DNA from: DASVAL01 sp035649575
Lineage (GTDB): Bacteria > Planctomycetota > UBA1135 > UBA2386
Direction of reading: 5' to 3'
Assembly: GCA_035649575.1 (NCBI GenBank)
Contig: DASRJH010000144.1
Span: 1-51,182 of the forward strand
Length of the DNA: 51,182 bases
The position numbers and the translations under genes were made by a program. The notes under the pieces are model-generated. The model was given only the letters and a program-made list of their open reading frames with translations, did no database searches and had not been told where the DNA came from. Each line of letters begins with the position of its first letter. Within the stretch, counting starts at the first letter, position 1. Below, piece by piece: positions 25,464 through 33,184 of the stretch.

Positions 25464-25491
25464 TTGCAAAGCGGGACCTGCCACCTAGACT
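25464..25491 (+). promoter_or_regulatory. Candidate sigma-70 promoter for tRNA-Glu
   Basis: TTGCAA (25464-25469) and TAGACT (25486-25491) are separated by 16 nt; each matches the -35/-10 consensus at four of six positions. The predicted start is near 25498, about 10 nt before the mature tRNA 5' end. Confidence 0.5.
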
Positions 25492-25507
25492 CCCTGCCCG
25501 CGTTCGC

Positions 25508-25585
25508 GTCCCGGTCGTCTAGTCCGGCCTAGGACCCCAGATTTTCATTCTGGTAACACGGGTTCGAATCCCGTCCGGGATACCA
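25508..25585 (+). tRNA. tRNA-Glu (anticodon UUC)
   Basis: The cloverleaf can be drawn in full. The acceptor GTCCCGG (25508-25514) pairs with CCGGGAT (25575-25581, one G-U). The anticodon stem CCAGA/TCTGG encloses TTTTCAT with anticodon TTC at 25544-25546. The T arm is CGGG-TTCGAAT-CCCG. The discriminator is A and the 3' CCA is encoded (25583-25585). The D loop is slightly longer than usual. Confidence 0.95.
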
Positions 25586-25648
25586 CACGATGGGCGCGCC
25601 GCCGAGCGGTGGCGTGGTCCGTTGCCTTGCGATGCGGGCCCGTAGTCC

Positions 25649-25685
25649 CGCAAGCTGTCGCGCTGCGCGACAGTTTGCGTAGCGT
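25649..25685 (+). repeat. 37-nt hairpin repeat, copy A (upstream of acyl ligase)
   Basis: A 14-bp stem (25649-25662 with 25666-25679, one G-U pair) and a 3-nt loop are followed by TAGCGT. It matches copy B (minus, 32501-32465) at 35 of 37 positions. It lies between tRNA-Glu and the next gene, ending 11 nt before ATG 25697. This may be a REP-type element or a shared regulatory hairpin. Confidence 0.85.
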
Positions 25686-25696
25686 AAGGGCCCCGG

Positions 25697-27262
25697 ATGT
25701 CGCCGCCCGCCCCCGATCTCCTGACGCTCGTGCAAAGTGCCGGCCAGCGGCTCGGTGAGGCTCCGTTCCTCGCGGCGGGCGACCAGTTCGTGTCGGGGCT
25801 CGGGTTCCAGAACCGCGTCGAGAACGCGGCCTCGGGTCTGCTGGCCGCGGGGTTCCGTCGCGGCGATCGACTCGCCGTGCTGCTGCACCGGTGCGTGGAC
25901 GAGAGCGTGGCCATCCTCGCGGCCGCGGCCGCGGGTGGCATTGCCGTGCCGATCCACGGCAAGCTGCGGCAGGACCAGGTGGCCCACATCCTCGCCGACT
26001 GTGCGCCGTTCGCGGTCGTGACGAGTGCGTTGCGCGCGTTGGCGCTGCGCGACGCGCCGCGGCTGCTGCAAAAGATGCGCGTCTGGTCCGTCGGGCGTGA
26101 GGAGCTCGGCTTGCCGGCCGCGCCGTTCGAAACGCTCGAAGGCAAGCGTCCCCTGCCGGTGCCGGCCGTGGAGGCGCCGGCGGTGCTGCTCTACACGAGC
26201 GGCAGCACCGGGTTGCCCAAGGGCGTCGTGCAGAGCCAGCACAACCTGGCGCTCGGGGCCGGCATCGTCGCGGGCTACCTCGGACTCGACGCGACCGACC
26301 ACCTGCTCGCGGTGCTGCCGTTCAGCTTCGACTACGGCCTGAACCAGCTGCTGTCGGCGTTGCACGCGGGCTGCCGCATCACTGCTGCCGAACCACTCGG
26401 CGCCGGCGAGCTCGCGCAGCTGTTCGCGCGGCTGCGGCCGACGGGACTCGCGGGCGTGCCCTCGTTGTGGCACGAAGTCGCGAACGGCCTGCGGTCCGGA
26501 ACCTTGACGCCCGCGCACGGGGCCGCGCTGCGGCGCGTGACGAACAGCGGCGGCACGCTGCGGGCCGCCGATGCCGGGCAATTGCGGCAGCACTGGCCGC
26601 ACACGCGCGTGTTCGCGATGTACGGGTTGACCGAGGCGTTCCGCAGCGCGTATCTCGATCCGGCCGAGTTCGACGCACATCCCGATTCGTTCGGTCGCGC
26701 GCTGCCCGGTGTCGAACTGCTGCTCGTCTCGCCCGAGACAGGGCAGGTGCTGTCGGGGCCGGCCACGGGCGAGCTCGTGCACGCGGGCGCGCTAGTGGCG
26801 CAGGGATACTGGCAGCGGCCCGCGGACACGGCGCTGCGCTTCCGGCGCGATCCACGCGGCGGCGGTGGCACTGTGGTCTACTCGGGCGACATCGTGCGCC
26901 GCGACGAGGCGGGCAGGCACTACTTCGTCGGCAGGTCCGATCGTCTGCTCAAGGTCATGGGGCATCGTGTCTCGCCGGACGAAGTGGCTGCCGCGGTCGC
27001 CGGCATGCCGGGTGTCGGCGAGGTCGCGGTCTACGGACTCGACGGCGGGGCCGATGGCCACCGGATCGTGCTCGCGTTCCAGGGGAACCCTGCCGACACA
27101 GCACTCGTGGCGAACGTGCAGCGCCGCTGCCGCATGCAGCTGCCGTCCTACATGGTGCCGTCCGTCGTCAAGGTCCTGGCGGGGCTGCCACACAACCAGA
27201 ACGGCAAGGTGGACGAGGCGGCGCTGCGTGCGACGATAGGCCCGTGCACCGACGGCACCTGA
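25697..27262 (+). CDS. AMP-forming acyl-CoA synthetase/ligase
   Basis: 521 residues, the ANL superfamily. The core motifs are present: LLYTSGSTGLPKGVV (A3, ~164-178), MYGLTEA (A5), YSGDIVRRDEAGRHYFVGRSD (A7-A8) and a C-terminal NGKVDEAAL with the catalytic Lys (A10). The enzyme adenylates a carboxylic acid and passes it to CoA or a carrier. Overall layout and motif spacing resemble the exosortase-associated acyl-CoA ligase group; that is a family impression, and the substrate is unknown. The ATG follows hairpin copy A by 11 nt, with TAGCGT as a possible -10 box. It overlaps the following Nudix gene by 19 nt. Confidence 0.88.
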   Translation: MSPPAPDLLTLVQSAGQRLGEAPFLAAGDQFVSGLGFQNRVENAASGLLAAGFRRGDRLAVLLHRCVDESVAILAAAAAGGIAVPIHGKLRQDQVAHILADCAPFAVVTSALRALALRDAPRLLQKMRVWSVGREELGLPAAPFETLEGKRPLPVPAVEAPAVLLYTSGSTGLPKGVVQSQHNLALGAGIVAGYLGLDATDHLLAVLPFSFDYGLNQLLSALHAGCRITAAEPLGAGELAQLFARLRPTGLAGVPSLWHEVANGLRSGTLTPAHGAALRRVTNSGGTLRAADAGQLRQHWPHTRVFAMYGLTEAFRSAYLDPAEFDAHPDSFGRALPGVELLLVSPETGQVLSGPATGELVHAGALVAQGYWQRPADTALRFRRDPRGGGGTVVYSGDIVRRDEAGRHYFVGRSDRLLKVMGHRVSPDEVAAAVAGMPGVGEVAVYGLDGGADGHRIVLAFQGNPADTALVANVQRRCRMQLPSYMVPSVVKVLAGLPHNQNGKVDEAALRATIGPCTDGT

Positions 27263-27840
27263 TCGAGCTGCTCGAGCGATACGAGAAGGCGTGGCCGGCC
27301 GAGGCCGAGATCGCGCGGCGGTTCCACGCGTTCGCGTCGGCCCATGCCGACTGCCTGCTGCGGACTTGCGTGCCCGGGCACATCACGGCGTCGGCCTGGA
27401 TCCTCTCGCCCGACGGGCGTGCGGCGCTGCTGACACACCATCGCAAGCTCGACCGCTGGTTGCAGCTCGGCGGCCATGTCGACGGCGAGTCGCAGATCGA
27501 ATTGGCTGCGTTGCGCGAGGCCCAGGAAGAATCGGGCATGGCGCGGTTCCAGTTCGAAGCATGGAGTGGCGGGCAGACGGTGCCGCTCGATCTCGACGTG
27601 CACACGATCCCCGCGCGCGCAAACGAGCCGCAGCACGAACACTGGGATCTGCGTTTCCTGCTGCGCGCCTTGCCGGGTCAGGAGCTGGTGCAGTCACCGG
27701 AGTCGAACGACTTGCGCTGGTTCCCGCTCGCGGAGCTGCCGCAGGTGACGACCGAGGAGAGTGTGCTGCGGCTCGGCCGCAAGGCGGCGGCGCTCGGTCG
27801 CGCGCCTTCGTGGCCGGTTGGCTCGAAAGAGCAGGAGTGA
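27244..27840 (+). CDS. Nudix hydrolase
   Basis: 198 residues from GTG 27244, which overlaps the ligase 3' end by 19 nt; no ATG fits before the fold begins. The Nudix helix is visible as LQLGGHVDGESQIELAALRE followed by AQEESGM; REAQEESG gives the metal-binding Glu residues, and the spacing before it is one residue longer than the strict consensus, as in the 'GGHxDG' subgroup. These enzymes hydrolyse nucleoside diphosphates linked to another group; the substrate cannot be told. Overlap suggests cotranslation with the acyl ligase, perhaps removing an adenylate or CoA-type by-product (inference). Confidence 0.88.
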   Translation: MHRRHLIELLERYEKAWPAEAEIARRFHAFASAHADCLLRTCVPGHITASAWILSPDGRAALLTHHRKLDRWLQLGGHVDGESQIELAALREAQEESGMARFQFEAWSGGQTVPLDLDVHTIPARANEPQHEHWDLRFLLRALPGQELVQSPESNDLRWFPLAELPQVTTEESVLRLGRKAAALGRAPSWPVGSKEQE

Positions 27841-27894
27841 GGCGGCAACGCGAAAAGGTGCAGCAACGCCCGCCTTCCCGACGACAATGGGGGC

Positions 27895-28902
27895 ATGCGG
27901 CACCCGGACCAGTCCAGAGCGGCACGAGTCCCTGTGGCGAGGCGGCGCCGGCTGCGGCCGCGGCTCTGGTTCGTGCTGGTGGTGGCACTGCTCGTGCTGA
28001 TCGGCCGCGGGTTCGGCCTGCTCGGTGAGGGCGGCGAGAAGCCGAGCGCGCGTCTCGCGGACAACGGTGCGACCGCGACGCCGCAACCGGGCTCGGGCAG
28101 TGAGACATCACTGGCGTCCAGCCCGGCGACGCCGGGCGGCGAACCGCGGCCGGTTCCGGGCGCGGCCCCTGCCGGCGAGCTGATCGCGCCGCCTCGAAGG
28201 GAGCCTTCGCGCGTTCCCGGTGCCGGGGTCGAGCGCGATCGCTTCGCGAGCCTGCTGTCTCTCGTCTCCACGCGCACCGAGGCGGGCCAGCTCGGCAACG
28301 CGATCGCCGCACAGCGGAGTCTGGGTTCACTGCCGCTCGACGCGGGTCAGATCGCAGCGTTCGACGCAGCTGCGCAGCAGCTCGAGACGGCTTTGGTTGC
28401 CGCCTGCACCAAGGTCGCGCAGGGTATCTCGCAGGGCCAGGTGCTCGAGGCGTGCGACGCGATGCGGCAGCTGCTGCCCGATGGCGACCCATACGTTCAT
28501 CCCGTGCTCGCGGAGTCCCTGGGTCGCCTGGGTCTCGGCGAGGGGCCGTTGCGCGTACCGGCGCAAACCGGGAGGCCGTGGCCGACGCCGGCACCGCTGT
28601 CGCGCGACCGCAACGTGCGCGTGCGGGTCGGCGCGGGGTTCCAACTCGCGCGCGTCGTGGACAGCAGGTCCGACCAGGTGACGTTGCGCGTCGGCAGCGA
28701 TCAGGGTGTCACGTTTCCGACCATGCCAGCGGTCGCATGCGAACCCGTCGATCCGACGCCCGCGGAAGCAGCCGAGATGGGGTTCGCAGCCTTGCACGCG
28801 CGTGATGGACTGCTCGCTCGCATGTGGCTCGCGGCGGCGTCGCTGCGCAGCAAGGAAGCGAGGACCGCGCGCGCCGAGCAGTTGGCCGACCTGCTGCGCT
28901 GA
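27895..28902 (+). CDS. Single-pass membrane protein, function unknown
   Basis: 335 residues. A basic N-terminus (RRRRLRPR) precedes one membrane helix (~24-41, LWFVLVVALLVLIGRGF); the rest is outside the cytoplasm by the positive-inside rule. A Pro/Ala/Gly/Ser linker (~45-105) leads to a helical region (~110-205, for example AFDAAAQQLETALVAA) and a short beta-like part (~235-280, VRVGAGFQLARVVDS). The last helices could be TPR-like. There is no recognisable enzyme motif. The next gene, 67 nt downstream, is also a small membrane protein. Confidence 0.6.
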   Translation: MRHPDQSRAARVPVARRRRLRPRLWFVLVVALLVLIGRGFGLLGEGGEKPSARLADNGATATPQPGSGSETSLASSPATPGGEPRPVPGAAPAGELIAPPRREPSRVPGAGVERDRFASLLSLVSTRTEAGQLGNAIAAQRSLGSLPLDAGQIAAFDAAAQQLETALVAACTKVAQGISQGQVLEACDAMRQLLPDGDPYVHPVLAESLGRLGLGEGPLRVPAQTGRPWPTPAPLSRDRNVRVRVGAGFQLARVVDSRSDQVTLRVGSDQGVTFPTMPAVACEPVDPTPAEAAEMGFAALHARDGLLARMWLAAASLRSKEARTARAEQLADLLR

Positions 28903-28969
28903 AGGGTCCGGTGCGGGTGAGGAAATAGGCCGGGCCGTGCGCGTAGGATGCGCGGTCGTCGATCCCACC

Positions 28970-29410
28970 ATGACCACCTCCCCAGCGCGCATCACGGTCC
29001 GCCATCGCGACCAGAACTACGGTCCCTATTCGCTCGAAGAGGCCAACCGGCTCATCGTGTCGGGTCAGTTGTCGCGTGATGATCTCGCGTGGGTCGAAGG
29101 CACCCCGTCGTGGACACGTCTTGGTCTGGTGCCTGGGACCGTGGATGTTCCTCCGATGCCGGGCAGCGCCGAAGACGGCAGTTCCGACCGTCTGATCCTG
29201 CCGGCGTTCCTGCTGGCGTTCTTCATCGGCGTGTTCGGCGTGCATCGCTTCTACGTCGGCAAGACCACGTCGGGCATCGTGATGATCGTGTTGACGTGCA
29301 CCCTCATTGGCGCAGTCGTGACGGCCATCTGGAGCATGATCGATTGGATCATGATCGTCTGCGGCGCCTTCGAGGACCGCGAAGGCAGGCGGCTCACGCG
29401 CTGGACGTAG
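28970..29410 (+). CDS. GYF-like plus TM2 domain membrane protein
   Basis: 146 residues. Residues ~8-52 resemble the GYF_2 domain: NYGPYSLEEANRLIVSGQLS, then WVEGTPSWTRL, the usual 'G-P-[FY]...G.l...d.vW..g...W' pattern. Residues ~72-135 are a TM2 domain: AFFIGVFGVHRFYVGKTTSG, then a second helix and DWIMIVCGAFEDREG. The domain pair is common in bacteria as a small inner-membrane protein; the role is unknown. ATG 28970 is chosen because the domain begins there; the upstream open frame lies over the previous gene. Confidence 0.82.
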   Translation: MTTSPARITVRHRDQNYGPYSLEEANRLIVSGQLSRDDLAWVEGTPSWTRLGLVPGTVDVPPMPGSAEDGSSDRLILPAFLLAFFIGVFGVHRFYVGKTTSGIVMIVLTCTLIGAVVTAIWSMIDWIMIVCGAFEDREGRRLTRWT

Positions 29411-29508
29411 CCTGATCGCCTGCGCTTCTGCGAGGCGTGATGCGCGGACGATGCAGAACGGTTTTTCGACCGTGATTCGCGCGCCTCGTGCATTAGCGTT
29501 CGCGCTCC

Positions 29509-30888
29509 ATGGTGTCGGGTCAACTGCAGCGTCGCCTCGGCCTCACCTCGGCAGTGACGATCACGGTCGGCGCCGTGATCGGCTCGGGCATCTTCCTGAA
29601 GCCCCTGTCCGTTGCGCAGTCGCTGCCGAGTGAAGGTTGGATCTACCTGCTGTGGGCGGGTCTCGGCGTCGTCTGTCTGTTCGGCGCGTTTGCGTATGCG
29701 GAGCTCGGCGCGATGTTCCCGGAGGCGGGCGGTCAATACGCGTTCCTGCGCGAGGGCTGGGGCCGCGGCGTCGCCTTCCTCTACGGCTGGGTGTTCTTCT
29801 GGGTGATCAACAGCGGCACGATTGCCGCGCTCGCGGTCGCCTTCGCCGAGTTCCTGCTCCCGGTGTTCGGTGTCGATGCAGCGGCGCAGAAGGAGCATCC
29901 GCTCGCGATCACCGCCGCCGCGGCGGCGATGGTGCTCGGACTCGCCGTGATCAACACCTTCGGCGTCGTGCTCGGTGCTTTCGTGCAGAACGTGGCGACG
30001 TTCGCGAAGCTCGGAGCCCTCGGCCTCCTCGTGGTCGGCGGTGTCGTGGCCGTCGCCGGCACTGGCCATGGCGGCACCGAGTTCGTGCCGGTCACCGACG
30101 TAGCGACGACGCTGACCACGGCCGGGCTCGTCGCGAGCTTCACCGGCATCTTCTGGGCCTACGAGGGGTGGTACCAGCTGCCGTTCAACGCGGCCGAACT
30201 GAAGCGCCCTGAGCGCCACCTGCCGCTCGGCCTCATCGTCGGCACGGTTGTGCTCATCGTCGTTTACACCTCGGTGAACGCAATCTACCTGCACGTCGTG
30301 CCGTTCGAGGAGATGCGTTCGTTGCCGAAGGACGCGAACCAACAGGTGCCCTACCTCGCGGTGGCCCGGATCTTCAGCCCGCGAACGGCCGACTACCTGA
30401 CTCTGCTGGTCGCGGTCTCGGTGATGGGCTCGGCGAATCCGAACTTCCTGTCGTCGCCGCGCGCCTTCTACGCGATGGCAAAGGATGGGCTCGTGCCGAA
30501 GGCCCTGAACCACGTGAGCGAGCGGTGGGGCACACCCGTCGTGTCGATCTGGGTGCAGGCCGTGTGGGCGGTGCTGCTCGTGTTCATCCTGCAGTCGTTC
30601 AAGGACATCACCGCGTTCGTCGTGTTCGCGGGGTTCCTGTTCTACGCGATGACGGTGGCCGGCCTGTACCGCTTGCGTCGGCTGCGGCCCGAGGCCGAGC
30701 GGCCGTATCGGTGTTCGGGCTACCCCGTGACGCCCGCACTGTTCATCGCGGTGTCGATCCTGTTCGTCGCCGTGCTGCTATGGGACCCTTCGGAACGGAA
30801 GAACGCGCTCTACGGCCTCGGCATCCTCGCCACGGGCATTCCGTACTACTGGTGGTGGAGAGCGCGCGAACGCGGGGCCGCGAGCTGA
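29509..30888 (+). CDS. APC-family amino-acid permease
   Basis: 459 residues with about 12 membrane helices. The N-terminus LGLTSAVTITVGAVIGSGIFLKP carries the APC hallmark unwound segment GSGIF in TM1. EGWYQLPFNAAELKRPERHLP is the typical motif after TM6, where the conserved Glu and Pro stretch occurs. The family moves amino acids or polyamines, usually with protons; the substrate is not predictable here. It ends in RARERG. TAGCGT (29494-29499) is 9 nt before the ATG, so the message may be nearly leaderless. There is no clear operon partner. Confidence 0.92.
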   Translation: MVSGQLQRRLGLTSAVTITVGAVIGSGIFLKPLSVAQSLPSEGWIYLLWAGLGVVCLFGAFAYAELGAMFPEAGGQYAFLREGWGRGVAFLYGWVFFWVINSGTIAALAVAFAEFLLPVFGVDAAAQKEHPLAITAAAAAMVLGLAVINTFGVVLGAFVQNVATFAKLGALGLLVVGGVVAVAGTGHGGTEFVPVTDVATTLTTAGLVASFTGIFWAYEGWYQLPFNAAELKRPERHLPLGLIVGTVVLIVVYTSVNAIYLHVVPFEEMRSLPKDANQQVPYLAVARIFSPRTADYLTLLVAVSVMGSANPNFLSSPRAFYAMAKDGLVPKALNHVSERWGTPVVSIWVQAVWAVLLVFILQSFKDITAFVVFAGFLFYAMTVAGLYRLRRLRPEAERPYRCSGYPVTPALFIAVSILFVAVLLWDPSERKNALYGLGILATGIPYYWWWRARERGAAS

Positions 30889-30931
30889 GTCCCTGTCGCG
30901 CGCGGGACCGAACGGCTAGAGTCCTACCCTC

Positions 30932-31495
30932 ATGTCCGAACTGCAGTTCACTCTGTTCTTCGTAGCCCTGCTCGTCGGCTACGTCCTGCTGCACCTGCGC
31001 CTCGTGCGGTTCGAGGAGTACATGAAGAAGCTGGCGGGGATTCCCTCGATCGACGACCGGCTGCGTGTGCTCGACGACCGGTTGCGCGCGCTCGCGGAGT
31101 CCTTCGACAAGGTGCACCTCGAGCACGTCGAAGCGCGGCTCGACCGCTTGCACGAAGACCTCGAGGATCTGCGCGAAGCAACGGCACACGTGGGGAACGC
31201 CGTCGTGCAGATGCCGATCGCGCCGACCAGTGTGGCCGGTCCCGAGGGAACGGTCGCCGCCGTGACGGAGTCGCCGCGTGTGCGCATCGTCGGGATCGTC
31301 GAGAATCGCCTGCTGCAGCTCGGCTACCGCAACCTGAACATCCTGACCGATCTCGGCGAGGTGCGGCTCGACCGCGACTTCGAGCTGCAGGTCGAATGCG
31401 AACGTGGAACCATGCCCGTGAAGGGGCGCGTGTTGGTCCGGAACGGCTCGGTGCGCGACGTGGCGCTGCAGGCCGTGGTGCAGATGTTCCCCTGA
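30932..31495 (+). CDS. Membrane-anchored coiled-coil protein, function unknown
   Basis: 187 residues. An N-terminal membrane helix (~5-22, QFTLFFVALLVGYVLLHL) is followed by a long charged coiled coil (~24-88, LRVLDDRLRALAESFDKVHLE) and a C-terminal alpha/beta part (~108-187, VRIVGIVENRLLQLGYRNL, DLGEVRLDRDFELQVECERG). It has no motif I recognise. TAGAGT (30917-30922) lies 9 nt before the ATG. It converges with the RluA gene, 9 nt apart. Confidence 0.65.
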   Translation: MSELQFTLFFVALLVGYVLLHLRLVRFEEYMKKLAGIPSIDDRLRVLDDRLRALAESFDKVHLEHVEARLDRLHEDLEDLREATAHVGNAVVQMPIAPTSVAGPEGTVAAVTESPRVRIVGIVENRLLQLGYRNLNILTDLGEVRLDRDFELQVECERGTMPVKGRVLVRNGSVRDVALQAVVQMFP

Positions 31496-31504
31496 GCGCA
31501 GGTA

Positions 31505-32458
31505 CTACGATCGTTCGAGCCAGGCCTCGAAGATCGCCGGGGGAGCAGAGCTGAAGGCGAGGCGCCGCCCTGTTCTTGGGTGGTCGAAGCACAGTTCGCT
31601 CGCGTGCAGCAGGTGTCGATCCGGCTGGTTGGCCGGGACGTCGCGCGCGTCGCCGCCCGCCTTCACGCTCGCCACGAAGGCCAGGTAGTCGGCATCGCTG
31701 CGGCCGTAGAGCTTGTCGCCCAGCAACGGGAACCCGGCCGCCTCGAGGTGCACGCGGATCTGGTGGGTGCGACCAGTCTTGGGCACGCAGCGCAGCATGG
31801 TGCGCGCCTCACCGCGCTTCAGCACTTCGAATCGAGTGCACGCCGGTCGTGGCTCGATCGCCTCCGGCAGTGCCGTGCGGCGCAACGCGATCGCGCTCGA
31901 AGCGGCGAGCCCGATCGGCTGCTCGCAGGCGAAGTCGCGTTCGACGCGTCCGTGCACGACCGCGACATAGGTCTTCTGCACGGTCCCCGTCCTGAACTGA
32001 TCCTGCAGGGCAATCCGGGCAGCCCGTGTGCGCGGGACGACACACAGACCGCTGGTCTCGCGATCGAGACGATGCACGAGCTGCAGGGCCGGGCTCGCGA
32101 GCGTGGTGCGCAGCACGTGGATGAACGTGTTGCGCACGAAGGGCCCGTCGGCGTGCATCGGCAGGTGCGCTGGCTTCTCGGCGACGACGATCGCGTCATC
32201 GTCGTGCATCACGCGGATGTCCGCGTCGACGATCGGCTCGCGGTGTTCCTTGAGGTAGGTGACGACGGCTCCGCGGCGAAGCACGTGCTCAGCGCGCCCA
32301 GCCCGTTCGCCGACGAGCAGGCGGCCGCCGGCGATCTCGCCGAGCCACGTTGCGCGGTCGTGGTAGGGGAATCGCTGCAGCAGGTAATCGAGCAGGGTCG
32401 CTCCGTCGGCGTGGGCCGGTACGCGCGACCGCAGCGCGATCGAGTGGGGGAGCGTCAT
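31505..32458 (-). CDS. RluA-family pseudouridine synthase
   Basis: 317 residues. The family signature HRLDRETSG (129-137) holds the catalytic Asp132, which converts uridine to pseudouridine in rRNA or tRNA. KTYVAVVHGR and GRTHQIRVHLEAAGFPLLGDKLYG are the other standard RluA motifs. Residues ~15-70 resemble an S4-like RNA-binding part (LLDYLLQRF, IAGGRLLVGERAG). Which RNA and position it modifies cannot be told. The ATG is 6 nt past the TAGCGT that ends hairpin copy B, and the upstream PEP-CTERM gene ends at 32503, so the two genes are tandem with the hairpin between them. Confidence 0.93.
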   Translation of the reverse strand: MTLPHSIALRSRVPAHADGATLLDYLLQRFPYHDRATWLGEIAGGRLLVGERAGRAEHVLRRGAVVTYLKEHREPIVDADIRVMHDDDAIVVAEKPAHLPMHADGPFVRNTFIHVLRTTLASPALQLVHRLDRETSGLCVVPRTRAARIALQDQFRTGTVQKTYVAVVHGRVERDFACEQPIGLAASSAIALRRTALPEAIEPRPACTRFEVLKRGEARTMLRCVPKTGRTHQIRVHLEAAGFPLLGDKLYGRSDADYLAFVASVKAGGDARDVPANQPDRHLLHASELCFDHPRTGRRLAFSSAPPAIFEAWLERS

Positions 32459-32464
32459 GCGCGC

Positions 32465-32501
32465 ACGCTACGCAAACTGTCGCGCAGCGCGACGGTTTGC
32501 G
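32465..32501 (-). repeat. 37-nt hairpin repeat, copy B (upstream of RluA gene)
   Basis: On the minus strand a 14-bp near-palindromic stem (32501-32488 with 32484-32471) with a 3-nt loop is followed by TAGCGT. It is 35/37 identical to copy A and in the same orientation relative to the gene downstream. One difference makes a C-A mismatch in the minus-strand RNA. It separates the PEP-CTERM stop from the RluA start. Confidence 0.85.
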
Positions 32502-32502
32502 A

Positions 32503-32757
32503 TCAGGAACGCGCAGCGTCCTTGCGACGGCGACTCATGTAGGCAGCGCTGGCGAGACCCGCGCCGACCAGCAGCAGAGTGCCTGGTTCGGGCACCGGCT
32601 GGCTACCAGGGTTCGGTGGTTGCGGAGGGCCACCCGGTGGACCGCCAGTTGGTGGCTCGGGTTGTTTGTTCGGTGGGTCACCCAAGTAACTCCCGCTGTG
32701 CTTCGCGCAGCCGGTGAAGCAGAGGCACAGAGCCAAGATCAGAAGGTGCAATCGCAT
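32503..32757 (-). CDS. Small lipoprotein with PEP-CTERM sorting signal
   Basis: 84 residues. The N-terminus MRLHLLILALCLCFTGC is a lipoprotein signal with a lipobox ending at Cys17. A Pro/Gly-rich spacer (~25-54) leads to the C-terminal sorting tripartite signal: VPEPGT motif, hydrophobic helix (LLLVGAGLASAAYM) and basic tail (SRRRK), the PEP-CTERM pattern recognised by exosortases. Together the two signals leave almost no mature domain. No exosortase gene is in the window. Its promoter would lie in 32758-33184. The sequence features are clear; the purpose is not. Confidence 0.85.
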   Translation of the reverse strand: MRLHLLILALCLCFTGCAKHSGSYLGDPPNKQPEPPTGGPPGGPPQPPNPGSQPVPEPGTLLLVGAGLASAAYMSRRRKDAARS

Positions 32758-32872
32758 GGGTGGGACTCACGCTCACACAGCGGGAGGGTGGACGAGAGGA
32801 GCAATGCTCGTGCCGTGCGACGAGAACATGTCATGGCAGAAACACGCAGTACAGAGAAGTGATCCACAATCC

Positions 32873-32906
32873 GATCGCATCGCAGCATTCACGGCGCCAT
32901 GCGATC
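32873..32906. repeat. 8-bp inverted repeat
   Basis: GATCGCAT (32873-32880) and ATGCGATC (32899-32906) are perfect inverted repeats with an 18-nt spacer, ~115 bp before the PEP-CTERM start. It could be a dimeric regulator site or a hairpin. Confidence 0.4.
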
Positions 32907-33068
32907 TCGATCGGGGACTAGTCCGAGAGGCGCCCGTGCTATGCGTGGGTTCTTGCAGGAAGAAGTAGTAGGGATTGGTCCGGAGGTTGCGACGGTCCTC
33001 GCGTTGTCGCGATCGGTTGTGAGTGCTCGGTCGGCGTCCAGGCCCCGATTACGTCGGCGCGTCCTGCT

Positions 33069-33102
33069 CGTGGATCGTGAATCCAAACGTGGATCGCGAA
33101 TC
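33069..33102. repeat. 15-bp tandem direct repeat, 19-bp period
   Basis: CGTGGATCGTGAATC (33069-33083) recurs as CGTGGATCGCGAATC (33088-33102) with one change and a 4-nt spacer. The period is close to two helical turns, as for paired regulator sites. Confidence 0.5.
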
Positions 33103-33184
33103 GTAGACACAGTGGCGGATTCCGGACGCCATCGCGTCGGTCCGACGACACGGTCGGGACGGATGCGGCACCACGTAAGGCGAC

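Larger units (their letters stand above)
32758..33184. other. Intergenic region with repeats, no gene seen
   Basis: 427 bp between two minus-strand genes. I see no convincing open frame or RNA gene in it. It is somewhat less GC-rich than the flanks and holds an inverted repeat (32873-32906), a 10-bp palindrome GGACTAGTCC (32915-32924) and a 15-bp direct repeat (33069-33102). It probably carries the end signal of the 33185 gene and the promoter of the PEP-CTERM gene. Confidence 0.6.

Noticed and set aside
25529..26782. Long minus-strand frame over tRNA-Glu and the acyl ligase
   Set aside because: It is antisense to a clear ANL enzyme and covers a tRNA; composition is Arg/Ala/Gln-rich with no motif.
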